NCBI GenBank assembly: GCA_022661535.1
Contig: JAKULF010000004.1
Coordinates: forward strand, 4,836,001 to 4,900,000
Source of the DNA: Eutypa lata
Lineage: Eukaryota > Ascomycota > Sordariomycetes > Xylariales > Diatrypaceae
Length of the DNA: 64,000 nucleotides
Reading direction: 5' to 3'
Shown: in pieces, positions 22,642 to 35,170 of the stretch
How the letters are laid out: each line of letters begins with the position of its first letter
How positions within the stretch are numbered: position 1 is the stretch's first letter
Program-made: the position numbers and the translations under genes
The notes under the pieces: model-generated
What the model saw: the letters and a program-made list of their open reading frames with translations, nothing else
Database searches by the model: none
Told to the model about the DNA's origin: nothing

Positions 22642-24728
22642 ATGAAACCCACCGACCAATATGTCGATATGGCGGGCCGCATCGACCATCTTGAAGATCT
22701 TGACAATGACGAGCTTCCAAAGGTCTTCGACAAGGCGTTCACCTCGGGCACGGCGGTCCAGATGCGATCCTCACTGGATGATTTGCCGACTTCCAAGGCG
22801 ATACGCATCTACTGGCGAGTCTCCTTGATCTGCATGCTGTGCGCTTTTGGTGGCGCGCTAGAGGGCTACCGTACGCTTTACCTCCCGTTGAAGATTCTTC
22901 AAGTTCTAAACTCGTACTAACCTTAAATAAAGAGGTTGCGATCGCGAGTTCCATTGTGTCAAACAAGGGGTTCATCAGTCAGATGTCCGGTGGCGACACT
23001 AAGCTCAACCCTACTCACGTAGCCGTTTGGGGAGGCATGCTGTCCACGGGTCAACTCGTCGGGGTTGGATTCCTTCAGATGGCCACGGACCGACTGGGTC
23101 GTAAGATAGCTATGCACATTACTTGGCTTACTCTTTGTATCGTAAGTTATATGTAATTTGTGTCCAATCTCTATGTAGTCGGTTACTGAGTCTCAATAGG
23201 CGGTGGCACTAGAGTCGGCTGCCTCAAACTGGCTCTACTGGCTCTTTGCGAAGCTCATTGGGGGAGCGGGCCTAGGTATGATGCAAGCGACATATCCCCT
23301 CTATATTTCCGAACAGTCACCGACCCAAATCAGAGGCTTTCTTACCGCCTCGTACATGTTGTGAGTGGCTCGGGCATATACTTCCATATTGCCGCTGCTG
23401 ATATACTACAGTTGGTATGTCGCCGCGCAGATATTCGCGCCGTTGGCTCTACGACAGTTGGCCATTACCGACCCGTACGATTTCAAGATCGCCATCTATA
23501 CGCAGTGGGGCATGCTGGGCGCCTTGCTCCTCATAAACATCTTCATCCCAGAGAGCCCCTGTGAGTTTGGCCAATCCTAATCACATCTCGGCTGAGGCTA
23601 ATCGAAGTCAGGGTGGCTCGTCCAGAGGGGTAAGTATAACAGTGCGCAGAAGGTGCTAGCCTCGACACACAAGAATGTGCCGGGTTACGACGTTAAGAAT
23701 GAATTGGTGAGATGCAGTTCTCTGGTTAGGTTTAGACTTCAGCTGACAAACGGCAGGGCATTATCGTTGCCACGGTCGAGCACGAGCTACTCGTCACAAG
23801 GGAGATAAAGAATCAACTCGCCCAGATCTTTCAAGGCATCAACGCTTGGCGACTCTTCATCGCATTCTGGCCCAAAGCGATGCAGCAGCTTGCCGGACAG
23901 AGTGTCACGAATAACTACGCCACATACTTCTGTGAGTTGGCTTGGCTTGACAGCAATTTAATGCCGTGTGTTGTCACTCCGTCGCTGATTGAATCCAGTC
24001 CAATTGGCGGGAAATGCCGATCCTTTCACCGTAACGATTATCCTAGCTGTTTGTCAACTCGTTGGTGTCCTCACAAGCTCTCTCGTTTCAGACAAATTTG
24101 GTCGGCGATGGCTCACTCTCGGTCTATTTGGGGCTGGGACTCTGTCTATTCTCGGCATTGGGATCTTGGGATCTTTTGACTATCAGAGCGAACAGCTAAG
24201 TAGCGTCCTGGTAAGTCCTGCTGGCTACCTAATGATCACATCAAATCATGACTAAACCTTTTCGTAGGTATTTTTTGCTTGTGTGTCCAATTTTGGGGTC
24301 ATTGGCGGTGCCGGAGTCGCATACTCTTATGTCGTCGATATTCCTAGCCAGCAACTTCGATCACGGACTACGTCGGTCGCGCTGATGGGATCTTACTGTC
24401 TCGGCCTGACTTTCAACTATACAGTCCCGCTCATGCTCAAAGTTTGGAGTGTGCAGACTGGATACTTGTAAGTTAAAACTCCTGTTTACGGGTATAGTAT
24501 AGGGGACCACTAACCCCCTTCACTAGCTTCGGAGCTGCAGGTGCCATCTCGTGTGTCATCGGATATTTCGTCCTCCCAGAGATCACCCGCCGAACGCCTG
24601 CCGAGATCGACGAGATGTTCCAGGACAGGATTGCGCCTCGAAAGTTCCGCAAACATGTCACACAGGTTCAGTTATTCCTCTTAGACAAGGAAAATATGGA
24701 GCGGGTTCCAGGGGAAGAGAAAGCATGA
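22642..24728 (+). CDS. MFS sugar permease, maltose/alpha-glucoside type
   Basis: Nine exons joined with phase checked: 22642-22870, 22933-23141, 23200-23360, 23412-23560, 23612-23706, 23757-23931, 23999-24210, 24268-24467 and 24527-24728, giving 543 residues. The N-terminal cytoplasmic tail is acidic. Family marks are GALEGYQVAIAS (TM1 region), ATDRLGRKIAM (loop 2-3 motif), KLIGGAGLGMMQATYPLYIS with EQSP (TM4), PESPWWLVQRGKY (PESPxxL), VSDKFGRRWLTLG and VLPEITRRTPAEIDEMF at the end. The organisation is that of fungal proton symporters of the sugar transporter family, closest in pattern to MAL-type permeases. Plasma membrane location and sugar import are inferred; the substrate is unknown. Intron lengths (50-67 nt) are typical. 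CreA-like sites sit upstream. Confidence 0.9.
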
Positions 24729-24734
24729 ACATGG

Positions 24735-26650
24735 TTCCTCGGCATCTGTTTCGTCATCACCCCTCTCGTACCAGATTCTCAAGCCTCGTCATTGGGATCT
24801 TTCTCATCTCCATTTAGTCGTGGCCTTGGGACCCCCGGTGCTTCTGCTCTACCCACGACTCCGTCTTTCGGGCTGTGTCTTCTTGTTGACAATATCCACT
24901 AGCCGCGCACCCGTGCATCTGAGAATCAGGTGGCATGCCCGAGATAGTAAGATTCGGTGGGAGCTTTGTACTATGAGAATGCCATCATCATAGTCGATGT
25001 TAGATGTCGCAAGGCCAGTACGTCATCCGGGCCTAGCACAAGCTTTCTTCGAAAGCCGTGCTTAGATAAAGTGAACGTCCTACCGCTACGCTTAGCACCG
25101 AGCAGCTTAACATTTTTAGAATATAAAAGGCAGTCCGGCCCGGCAAAAGCTGGAAAGGAAAATGGTTCGGGGTGAGTCAACAGGCATACCCGTACAGAAT
25201 GCTCGATGTTGCTTTGTCTTGAGCAAAACATAACTTACATAGATATACCTTCGTGATCTACGATATATTATATTGAAGTTATACTCTATGTCATGGATTA
25301 ATTATGATATTTTACGTCATATAGCGTAGTGGTTCAACAAATCATATCCTCCCAATACGATTGACACCATACCTAGATCAGATGAGTTGCACTCCAAATA
25401 TCTTTCAGAATGCAGTAGTATATTATGAATTTAACTTAAATATTTGAGGTAGGTGAAATAAATGAACCGAATCTAGAAAATTGGACATATCGATCACAGA
25501 ACGAATTTAAGTTATTAATAGTTACTATGAATGCTGAATCTTATGGTGTAAACTTTTGATAACTATATTAGTCTGGTTAAGTCGCCTATACTCACGTTGG
25601 AATTAAAGCTTTGTAAATATAAAGGCCTTGATTTTTACCTGCTAACTAAAATATAGCTGTTCAGCCTCATTATTGGTATAACCATGGCTGTCAAGGGCAC
25701 TGGTGTTCTTGCAGGTGCGAGCTCCCTAAAATACATAAAGGGTCGAACGTTCAGAAACACATCCAGGGCATAGATTATTTAAATAAGAGAAAGTTATATA
25801 GGCCACTTCACTATTCTCACCCTTGGAACCTTTTCTTAGCGGCGACTGGATCGTATAGTCTGAAAGGTTACAAGGGGATATACATGGATAGGAGGCATCA
25901 TGGCATAGGTACTTGGTTAGGCTTTGAGGGGAATATTTACCCAAGTTTCAGTATTGCAATGAAAGGAGTCTACTTTCAAGAGCCAAGGACCTTTCTTCAG
26001 CATCACACAATCAGCTCTCTACACTGAACAAAAGAAAAACAGAACGTCTTTTTCTCTGTGTGACCTTAGGCTATGGTCTCAGCAAATAGTAAGAAAGGCT
26101 TTACTGGAGCTGTGATCGGTTAACACCATTTTGGCATAGAGTGGACTGTGGGGTATTGGACTAAATAAAACCGTTGCGGGGTGTTAGCGGGGTGTTCTTG
26201 GAAACATGGGGTTATAGGGTACTAAGACACTAGCGGAAATAGGGGAGCAAGGCTTTCAAGTATAATAGCCCATCGTCAATATCATCCCAAACCCCCACGG
26301 CAAGAGCTTTCCCGATTACGCCCGACTTCGACAGTAGGCTTTTCTCGATGAAGAAACGCTCTTAGCATAACCCTAGTAAGTAAAAATAGGCATTCAGTTG
26401 CACCTTAATAGGACTCTACCCCTGCAAGTATATCGGCGCATTCGCCGGTCACCAGCCAAGCTCCTTGTCCCCGCCTCCGTCTCACATGATGAAAACGGAC
26501 CCGCTAGAGCTAGAGACCGGATGTATTCCTCAGCCTTTTAGTTCGGTTGGCTGCTCATTGAAACTCAGCGATTGCCTAGGAACCAAGACGTTCCATCGCG
26601 TGCTCGTCTTCTCGAATTGAAACCAATCTTCCCTGCCGGTACCATCAACT
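24735..26650. other. Gene-poor spacer
   Basis: About 1.9 kb without a credible gene. Frames at 24971-25231 (minus) and 25726-25944 (minus) are short and not recognised. A small block near 25010-25160 keeps coding-like composition and could be a relic. One SYGGRG (GCGGGG on minus, 26469-26474) lies about 210 bp before the next gene. Confidence 0.45.
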
Positions 26651-26681
26651 TCTCTTGTTGCGAAGAAAGTGCTGTGTTATA

Positions 26682-28605
26682 ATGGAGTTCTCAATTCTGA
26701 CCCCGAATGCCATGCTTGGCTACGGGTACCGGCATGATCACTTCTGGTACGGCGTGGAAAAGTACAAGCCGGCAGCGATCGTCGTCGACAGCGGCTCTAC
26801 GGATGGCGGTCCTTACAAGCTCGGAATGAGCAAGATGACGTGTGGTCGTCAAGCCTATGTCCGGGACCTAACACCAATCCTGGAGGCCTGCTTCCACCAT
26901 AAGATCAAGGTGTTGATTAGCTCGGTTGGCGGAGATGGGAGCAACCTGCACGTTCAGGAAATGCTTTCCATCGTGAAGGAGATCGCGGCGGAGAAGCAAT
27001 TCGCTTTCAAGATTGCGACCATATCACATGATATCTCCCGCGATTTGATCCAAACCCGAATCCGCGAAAGAGGCTGCACCCCTTGCGGTCCCTTACCCGA
27101 CCTAACATCCGAAGATGTTGAGAAAGCAGTCGAGATTGTAGCGCAGATGGGTGCAGAGCCGTAGGTTGTCTGCAACTAGATATGCGCTTTATAGAACAAC
27201 ACTTATAATCTACAGGTATATACAAGCGCTCAATGAAGACCCGGACATCATTCTAGGCGGACGTTCATACGATCCAGCACCATTTGCTGGGTTCTGCTTG
27301 CACAAGGGCATTGCACCGGGCACGGCATGGCACATGGGAAAAATTATGGAATGCGGCGGGATCTGCGCAGTGCCTAAGGGGAGGTCGATGATTGCTACTA
27401 TGAGAAAGGATTCGTTTGACTTAACACCGCTGTCGCCTATAGAGCGGTGCACCCCCCTTTCAGTCGCCGCTCACACACTTTACGAGAAGACGAGACCAGA
27501 CCGGCTTCCTGGCCCCGGGGGGATTCTTCACCTCGACGAGGCTAGATACGAACAACTTATTGATGGCCGAACCGTCCGTGTTACCGACGCCAAATTCGTT
27601 CCTTCGCCAATATATCAGGTGAAACTAGAAGGTGTCGAGCGCCTAGGCCATCGGACCATCTTCATTGGTGGGGTTCGCGATCCTATCCTCATCTCGCAAA
27701 TAGACGAATTTCTGCAAAGCGTGCGGGAGTACACCCAGCGACTCTATCCAGAGCTGGACAAGAGCGAAAGTTGTCGTCTGGTTTACCATGTATACGGCAA
27801 GAACGCCGTCATGGGCCCCCTGGAGGCGGCTAGTGGGGTTTCCCACGAGCTCGGTGTCATGGGCGAGGTTATTGCCCCAACCAAGGAGGAATCCCATGCG
27901 ATTGCGAATAACGTGCGAACTTCTCTACTCCATATGCCCTATTCCGGCCAGTTAGCAACGACGGGAAATTTCGCTTCACCCCTATCGCCGCATGAGCAGG
28001 ACGCAGGAGAGGTGTTCCGTTTCAGCCTGTATCACTTAATCGACCTCCAGCCAGGCCAAGAGACCTCTTTATTCCCGATAACGCAACATGTATTAGATGG
28101 TGCCGCGAAACTAGACGCGACACAGCAGCGGTTGACACAGGAAGAACGGGATGCCTTATTAGAGGCGAAACCTCGGATATTAGGTGAGTTTACAAGAAAC
28201 GCTATGAATAGTATTTCTACAAGAGGCATATCTAATAACCTTTTCATGGTATATGATACAGCGCAAAAACCACTACCGGCGGGCGAGGCCGCAATGACGG
28301 ATATCGCGTCTGTTGTACGGTCCAAGAACTCAGGTCCCTTCGAATTAACCCTAGATATCATGTTTGATAACGAAGAGTCGTACAAGCGAGTGAAGGCCGC
28401 CAACGTGCTGGGCAACGAAGTCATCAAGAATCTGTATCAGGTGCAGGATGACGACATTCTTGTCAATATGTATTTCGATCCCGCCATGGCTTGGAAATGC
28501 ACCTTGAAAAGACAGTGGGCTCAGGGTAGCTTTGGTGAGAGAGATACTTTGGGCACCCAACAGCATGCCCCCCTACTTGGAGTGCGAGTTCCAGTAGTTA
28601 GATAG
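26682..28605 (+). CDS. AtuA-domain (DUF1446) protein fused to DUF4387
   Basis: ATG 26682 (MEFSILTPNAMLGYGY) was chosen because the frame upstream lacks family sequence. Exons are 26682-27160 and 27216-28605 (55-nt intron GTAGGT..ACAG), giving 622 residues. The first ~470 residues match the acyclic terpene utilisation AtuA family (DUF1446): DSGSTDGGPYKLG, ISSVGGDGSN, ILGGRSYDPAPFAGF, KIMECGGICAVPKGR and VYHVYGKNAVMG. The last ~115 residues are the AtuA-associated DUF4387: VVRSKNSGPFELTLDIMF, YFDPAMAWKCTLKR, GSFGERDTLGTQQHAPLLG. In bacteria these are often separate neighbouring genes in acyclic-terpene or related acyl catabolism; here they form one chain. The reaction is not established. Flanking permeases suggest a role in uptake-coupled catabolism. 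Confidence 0.88.
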
Positions 28606-28614
28606 CGCTCGTGA

Positions 28615-29590
28615 CGTCTTCTTCCACTATCAGTCAAGACTTCACTTATAGATAGAAACCGTGGCGGAATGCTTAGTGTTAGTACGTATGACTCAGATTT
28701 GTGATTGTCGATACCCTGTGGCAGCTTGAAAGGCGGATCAATGGAACTTGCGTCGGGCTTTTCCCCGATACCCAGGTTACCAAGATCAGATTATCCTCGC
28801 CAAGGGCGGGGACTCAAAATTACTCGATGTCTCGCTTGGTTGGATATCTGTAGAACTGTCTCGGGCGATTCGTTCCCGCGGGTAAGGGTTGTTGGAGAAT
28901 CCCGGGGCTAAGAAACCCGGTCTTCCCACCCGTTGCCTAGCAGCCCTATAAACCTACCTACCGAAAACGGTAGCTTGGCAGTTGGAGATACCCTTATCAT
29001 ATAAGCGAATTAAGCTTGATATGTCGTGGTACATTTTCGCTTGGTATCTTGGAAACGATGAGGACCTCAATGAAATGCATATTCCAAGAATCGGCATACC
29101 TCTTGGGCATATCACACAGTATGTGCTCACATGATGTCTATTAGTAACGTGGGTACATTCAGGGGGGTCATAGAATGCATTACTGGAGGTGCTAAGAGTT
29201 GCCACACATCGTTGCTACACTCATCAAGTTCCCAGGAGACCCTGCCCCTGCTCCTCCACGTTTCCCCGTCTTTCCCCAGCTTCATTTGCCTTGGCAAGTG
29301 CGGGGAGGCGTCTTAATAAACCCACTGCCTAGGTTGAGGTAAGACAACGCGACGAGCAGTGTTACCATGATATATCCGGCAAGGTGCCTCTTGGGGCTTC
29401 TTAGGACCTCTTGGAACCTCTTGGTGCCCTTCAGTCCAGGAGTTATAAGAATCACCTGCCAGCGACTCTGTGATCCGCGTTCTGATCACGGCAGTCCCTC
29501 CCTCACCCCCGTTCTATTCCTCTCTTCTCTCTTGGTGTGTTTTGCTGAACTAGCCCTCTGTATCGTCCAGAAGAGCGTGTGCTCTGCCAA
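28615..29590. other. Intergenic, promoter region of the second permease
   Basis: No gene recognised. At 29262-29310 there are a CTGGGG (minus, as CCCCAG) and a GCGGGG, both fitting SYGGRG, roughly 300 bp before the permease start. Carbon-repressor binding there is a guess. Confidence 0.4.
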
Positions 29591-29599
29591 TCGCCCACT

Positions 29600-31623
29600 A
29601 TGGGTTTCGCTTATGCTAAGGGGACCAATGACCCTCCAGAGGTCCGCAATTGGACAATACACTGGGTAGCACTCATCGCCTCAATGGCTGCGGTTTCTCG
29701 TAAGACTGTTTCCCTCATCCTCCTAAAGAGACTTTTGCCTCTATTTACAACTATATCTGACATTTTATACTTCAACAGTGGGCTATGATACGTAAGCAAT
29801 CCCTATAAGCCCTTCCCTTCCCGTCAACTCCATATCTGTCCGTCGAAGACCAAGCATTAGTAACGTTTTATTTGTCACTTTATATAGTGCCGTCATAGGC
29901 GGGACAATAGCCTTAGACTCATTCAAACAAGATTTCGGCCTGACGGACGACGTGGACGCGGCGACCCGCGACAACGCCCAGGCGAACATCACGTCGATGT
30001 TCGCGGTGGGCGCGTTCTTCGGGGCGCTGATCACGTTCCCGATCGCCGAGAAGATCGGCCGGCGGCTGGCGATCCTGACGGCGTGCCTCATCTTCATGGC
30101 CGGGGGCGCGATGATGGCGGGCGCCCAGGGCAACCTAGGCCTGTTCATCGCCGGCCGCGCCGTGGGCGGGCTCGGCATCGGCTGCGCCACCATGGTCGTG
30201 CCCGTCTACATCTCCGAGACGGCCCCGCCCAGCGTCCGCGGCCGCCTCGTCGGCATGTTCGAGGTCGTCTCGCAGTCCTCGGCCATGCTGGGCTTCTGGA
30301 TCAACTACGCGACGGACCGGACTATTGCCGACGGCCAGGCCGCGCAGTGGATCGTACCCATGGGTATCCAGCTGGCGCCCGTGCTCTTCCTCGCCGGGGG
30401 CATCTTTCTCTGTCCAGAGTCTCCTCGATGGCTGGCCCGGTAAGAATTTCGCAAGTTTATTTCTTTCTTTTCTCCTCCTTCTGGCTGGCTTCAGTGCTTT
30501 GAAGTGCCTAAAAGGGACGTGTCCGAGAGCAAGACCTCCCGAACACCCGCACCTTGTCAGAATATCTGTATAAAAAGGGGGGAAATTGCTGACCCTAGCT
30601 TCTGCAGTATGGACCGCTTTGACGACGCGGAGCGCGTGCTTGTCTTCCTGCGCAAACTCCCCGCCGACCACGAGTACATCCGGCACGAGCTCTTCGAGAT
30701 GCGGCAGCAGGTCGAGGAGCGCAGCACAATGCGGCTGAGCAAGCGGCAGCAGCTGGGCAAGGTCTTCGCCAGGGGGACGCGGAACCGCATCGGCGTGGGG
30801 GCGTTCCTGATGTTCCTGCAGAGCTTCACCGGCGTGAACATCATGACGTATTATTCGCCTCGCATCTTTGAGATTCTAGGCGTCACCGGCACCTCAACTA
30901 AATTATTCAGCACGGGAGTCTACGGTGTCGTCAAGACCGCGGGGATGGTCCTCTTCACGCTGTGGGTGGTCGAGGGGCTCGGCCGCCGCAAGGCCCTCAT
31001 CTACGGCGCTGCGCTGGCCTGCCTGCCCCTGTTCTACGTGGGCGGCTTTTGCAAGGTCGCGGATCCGGAGGCCCATGCGGTCGAAGGTGTTGTTCAGCAG
31101 AGCGGCTGGGGGTACTTCGCCATGGTGTGCGTCTACGTGAATGCTTTCATCATCTGCGCGACCTGGCAGGGTACCACTTGGACTTACGCATCTGAGATTT
31201 TCCCTCTGGACATCAGAATGTTCTGCGTCGCCCTGACGACGGCTAGCACCTGGCTCGGGTCGTTCGTCGTCGGCCGCACGACACCCTATATGATCACCAG
31301 TCTCGGGTACGGAACTTTCTTCATGTTTGGAGGATTTGTCGTGCTGATGGGTATTTGGGCTTTCTTCTGTGTTCCCGAAACGAAAGGTCAGTAGCCAACC
31401 CCCCCTTTCCCCTTCACCTTTAACTTGCGAGATACAATGGACTGACGGTTTGATTTCTAATATAGGTATTACTCTGGAGGAAATGGATGATTTGTTCATC
31501 CGACCCACGCATATCACAGTGTGGAGGCAGCTCAGAGGCAAGCCTATTGTTACGGACGACATCAGATCATCCGCCAACTCAATTGACGAGGAGAAGAAGA
31601 AGGAAGTCGTGCACGTGGCATAG
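29600..31623 (+). CDS. MFS sugar/quinate-type permease with a 13-nt microexon
   Basis: Exons 29600-29699, 29779-29791 (13 nt), 29888-30439, 30608-31386 and 31466-31623 join in phase to 533 residues. The microexon supplies the residues of the TM1 motif SLGYDTAVIGGT, so skipping it would break the frame. Other marks are PIAEKIGRRLAIL, GRAVGGLGIGCATMVVPVY with ISETAPPSVRGRLVG, CPESPRWLARMDRF, FLQSFTGVNIMTYYSPRIF, VEGLGRRKAL, YASEIFPLDIRMFC and VPETKGITLEEMDDLF. This is a standard 12-TM sugar porter of the fungal quinate/hexose-type branch. Plasma membrane import is inferred; substrate unknown. The CDS is much more GC-rich at third positions than the first permease, so the two are not recent duplicates. 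Confidence 0.92.
29779..29791 (+). other. 13-nt microexon
   Basis: Bounded by AACAG before and GTAAGC after. It carries the last two bases of a Leu codon, Gly-Tyr-Asp, and two bases of a Thr codon, restoring SLGYDTAVIGG. No other arrangement of the flanking donors keeps the frame. Confidence 0.8.
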
Positions 31624-31629
31624 GGCTTT

Positions 31630-32455
31630 GTTTAGGTAGCAGACTGCTTGAGCCAATGTAAACACTCCCTGATGACCACTTGGCCAAATATGTTACAAGG
31701 GACAGGTGGCAGGAAGCTTCTCACCTGTGCTGGTCAAGTGTTGATCGGCTACCTAATGATGCCAGAGAAGATATCACACCCCATACTGATTATCTGCAAC
31801 TACTATACACCAAGAGATACGAATAACGACGAATGAAATGATATAAATAGCCCTGAAACGAGGTTTACAATACTTGATCTTCTGTGACATGGTAGAACTG
31901 CCAACATATTCTTGACAATGCCCAGGCTACTGTCCTCTTACTATATAGAGATTAAGACAACTTATGAAAAGGAGTAAACATCATTTCAGAAAGTAAGACT
32001 CACCCACCTATATTTACAAGTACACCACTCGGTGGTATTTTAATGAATATACAATAAATCTAGCCCTACATACACCTCCGCCTACTGCACTTTGCAGACG
32101 CCTCTTGTATCAACGAGTACATAGCTACCAAGACCGATAATCGAAATACTTGGATGAATAACGCAAACAGCCGACAAAACGATACGGAAGGAGGTTTTTC
32201 CCGAAAATCACTGCATAACTTTCAATAAACACTCCCTAATACTGTGTGTGCTGCCTAATGCGGGAGGCCTTCCAAGTATTCGCCGTTTGCTTCGGCGTTT
32301 TCCACGCGTGCTTTTCGTTTACCTCCTTCCCATTTCCCAGTCTCATAATATTTCTCTTAGTTTTCAATCACCCATTGATCGCGATACATCTCATGCGACG
32401 AATATCTCAATTGAAGAGCATTCCGTTTAAATCAGCAACACGCCCCTATTCGAAT
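31630..32455. other. Intergenic, no gene seen
   Basis: Permease 3' flank and the upstream region of the exonuclease-like gene. Nothing recognised. Confidence 0.45.
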
Positions 32456-32463
32456 GAGTGAAG

Positions 32464-33349
32464 ATGAAATCCTCCAAAGTCGAGGCTCCCACAAGCAACG
32501 CAACTGAAGAAACATTGAACTCCATCGTCCATGTGAACTCCTCTAGGAAACTTACTTCGCTGCTGGAAAGCATCGATGGTCTCCCCACTAAGCCCCCGTT
32601 ATTGTTTCTAGATGCCGAGGGGTTTCACGATGACACCGTTGCGTTCCTACAGCTATTCGCGGCTCCGAAGAATGCCATCTACAAGATCGCTCTTTGCTGG
32701 CCAGCATGGTAGCGTAGACCTCTCAACCGCCAACGATGTAGGGGTATCGCTCAAATCGATCCTAGAGTCAAAGTCTATCCCCAAGGTGACCTTCGACATC
32801 AGACACCTGTCACACATCCTATATCACCAGCACAATGTGAAGCTCGCGGGAATCCATGACCTCCAACTTACGGAGCTCGCGAGCAGAGACCGCAAGGAAT
32901 CAAAGAAGCATATTGCGGGATTGGCCAAGTGTGTGGAGCAAGACGTCGTACCCCCGTCCAACGAAGTCAGAAAGAGATGGCTGGAAACAAGCAACGTGGA
33001 CGAATACCACATGTTCAACGTGCTAGGCCATGCGCCTCGGTCGTCGATCAAGCGGGTCGAGCTATTCCCGACGCTGTGGCGCATCTACCGCTCGAGGCTG
33101 CAGCGCGCCGGGGAGATGTTCTGGCTTGCTCAAGCTCGGTGGGAGACGGAAACCCGGGTCACGGCATCGCAGCTCCCTAAGTCTCGGACTATGGATAGGA
33201 AGGAGCAGACCTTGGGCCCCGAAACTTGGTATGATTATGAGTTGAGGGAAAGGAGAAGTGACGAATGGAATGATGAACTTATGATGAAGATGAAGGCTGG
33301 CTATGAGCTCGACGAGGATGCTAACTGGGTGCCTATGCAACATACCTAG
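32464..33349 (+). pseudogene. 3'-5' exonuclease-like (RNase D/DnaQ-type fold) gene, frameshifted and lacking catalytic residues
   Basis: The first frame runs from ATG 32464 through LPTKPPLLFLDAEGFHDDTV and ends at TAG 32710-32712. The second, in another frame, continues with GSVDLSTANDVGVSLKSILE, then SIPKVTFDIRHLSHILYHQH, LAGIHDLQLTELASRDR and SIKRVELFPTLWRIY. The order matches a common fungal family with a 3'-5' exonuclease domain, so a one-base shift near 32689-32705 splits one gene; there is no room for an intron. By comparison with the family as I know it, the first motif is altered (DAEG for DLEG), the second Asp pair is lost (HLSH where NDSD is usual), and the C-terminal YCVQDV block is missing its Asp (KRV). 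Even if the shift is an assembly error, nuclease activity is unlikely. Confidence 0.65.
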
Positions 33350-33354
33350 CAACT

Positions 33355-34070
33355 CCTCTGACATCCCAAGCTTCAGCCAAATGCTACAAGACTTCGAGAA
33401 TGGATGCGTGTAATAGAACGTAATGGGTTCATTAGGGGTCATTATTCTTCATGTGTCTTTTTTGTCGGGTCCTCCCAGATCCATGCTTTCTTACCCCAGA
33501 GATAAAGATAGTATCAAAGGCGACTTCGAGTAGGATGATAGTAGGACACCTCCATAGGCAAACTAATCCTTAATTACTAAATAGTAGAATCAATACTCTT
33601 GCTCTACATCAAAGTCATGCAGTCACAAGAGAATATATTCCAAAAATCAGGTTGGATATTTACTCCTTACACTTAGGCCCACGTAGCGCAATCTGGAGTA
33701 CATGAATAAGTGTAATTCCCCACAATGACCCCTGTAACTACATACAAATCCCAGTGGCCAGAACGTCCGACAATGGAGCTAAAGTTAACAAATGTCCCTT
33801 ATCTTAGCCTAACACTTTAGTCTACCCAACTCGAAACTAAAAGCCCACCACCCACCCACCAGCATACATACGACATCAAGGGAAAAAAACGTTCGACGAT
33901 GGACTTCCTACATTGTACATAAAATATAAACTCAATCCACTCGTTCTGCGTCATCCCGAAACCCTCTGCGATTGCGAACATTACGCCTTGACATAAACTA
34001 GTTAAGCCAAACCGGCTTTAATTTATTTTCCGACCGACAAAACAACGCTCCATCAAGCGCATATCGATAA
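33355..34070. other. Intergenic, no gene seen
   Basis: Upstream region of the PX-domain gene. No recognisable features beyond A/C-rich leader-like sequence. Confidence 0.45.
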
Positions 34071-34078
34071 ATGAATGA

Positions 34079-35170
34079 ATGGCATCGCCAGTGGAACATC
34101 AGTTCACCAATGGCAGTAGCCACGGCATGAACGGCAACGGCCCGCACAAAGGCCTCGCCGACGCTCCCACTATTAACCGGCCCCCGTCGCCGCCCACCAC
34201 CGAAACCGACACGGAGACCGAATCGGACATCCCAAAAAACACCAACATCCCGGTGCTGTCGGCGCTGCTGTCGGTCCAGCAAGACCGGGACCCCGATTCT
34301 ATTGCTTCCGCTACCGGCAACCTAGTCACGGCATTCAACCCCCCAGAAAACATCATCAGCATGCCAGATTCCCCCGTCATATCACCCGTTACGTCACCAC
34401 CGTATTGGATGAACTATAATACCACCAACACCAACACCGACAATCATAACGGGAGCAGTTCGTACCACAGCCGTTCCATATCCAATACCTCGGTCGAGTC
34501 GATCCCGACGGGCGGCATCACGCTGCGCGACAACGAGAACAGCAGCTTGGACGAACGCGGCAGCGCCTGCTGGGCCAAGAGCGTGCAGGTGGTCGACTAC
34601 ATGGTCGTCAATGGCGGGGCTACGAGCGTGGGCGCCTTCGTGGTGTACAATATCCGGGTCGAGACGCTGAACGTGAGTTATTCCCTATAAATACATACAC
34701 TCCATCCACCACTCGCCCACGATCTAAAGAAGAGGGTGGTGGGGGGTTTCGGGTGTGCTTGGATGAGAGGTTACAGTAGGAGCAGTAACCAAGCAATGCA
34801 ATGCGGTTTTTCAGACTAACCCGCCTATCCGTATACAGGGGAGCTACATGAACATCCGCAAGCGGTACTCCGAGTTCGACGACTTCCGGTGGCGGCTGAT
34901 CCGCACCTTCCCCGGCTTCGAGGCCGCTGTGCCCGAGCTGCCGCCCAAGAGCATCATATCCAAGTTCAGGCCGAGGTTCCTGGAGAAGCGGAGGGCTGGT
35001 CTGCAGTATTTCTTAAAGTACGTATGCTTCCCTCAGATCACCATGATGCATATGTATGAATGTATGTAATGTAATGTAGTTCCTTGCTAACAAACCCCTC
35101 ACGCAGTTGTATATTACTAAATCCGGAATTCTCCGGATCTCCTGTTCTAAAGGAGTTTCTCTTTTCGTAG
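34079..35170 (+). CDS. YPT35: PX-domain endosomal protein, YPT35-like
   Basis: Exons 34079-34672, 34839-35017 and 35107-35170 (phase checked), giving 278 residues. The first 150 residues are Pro/Ser/Thr/Asn-rich and probably disordered. The PX domain begins near residue 155 (SACWAKSVQVVDYMV, then VGAFVVYNIRVETLN) and continues with NIRKRYSEFDDFRWRLIRTF, the basic PxxP segment ELPPKSIISKFRPRFLEKRR and a final helix ending NPEFSGSPVLKEFLFS. RYSEF and PPK are phosphoinositide-binding marks of PX domains. A lone C-terminal PX with a low-complexity N-terminus is the YPT35 layout; the yeast protein recruits Vps13 to endosomes and vacuoles. The assignment to YPT35 rather than another small PX protein is likely but not certain. 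Confidence 0.85.
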
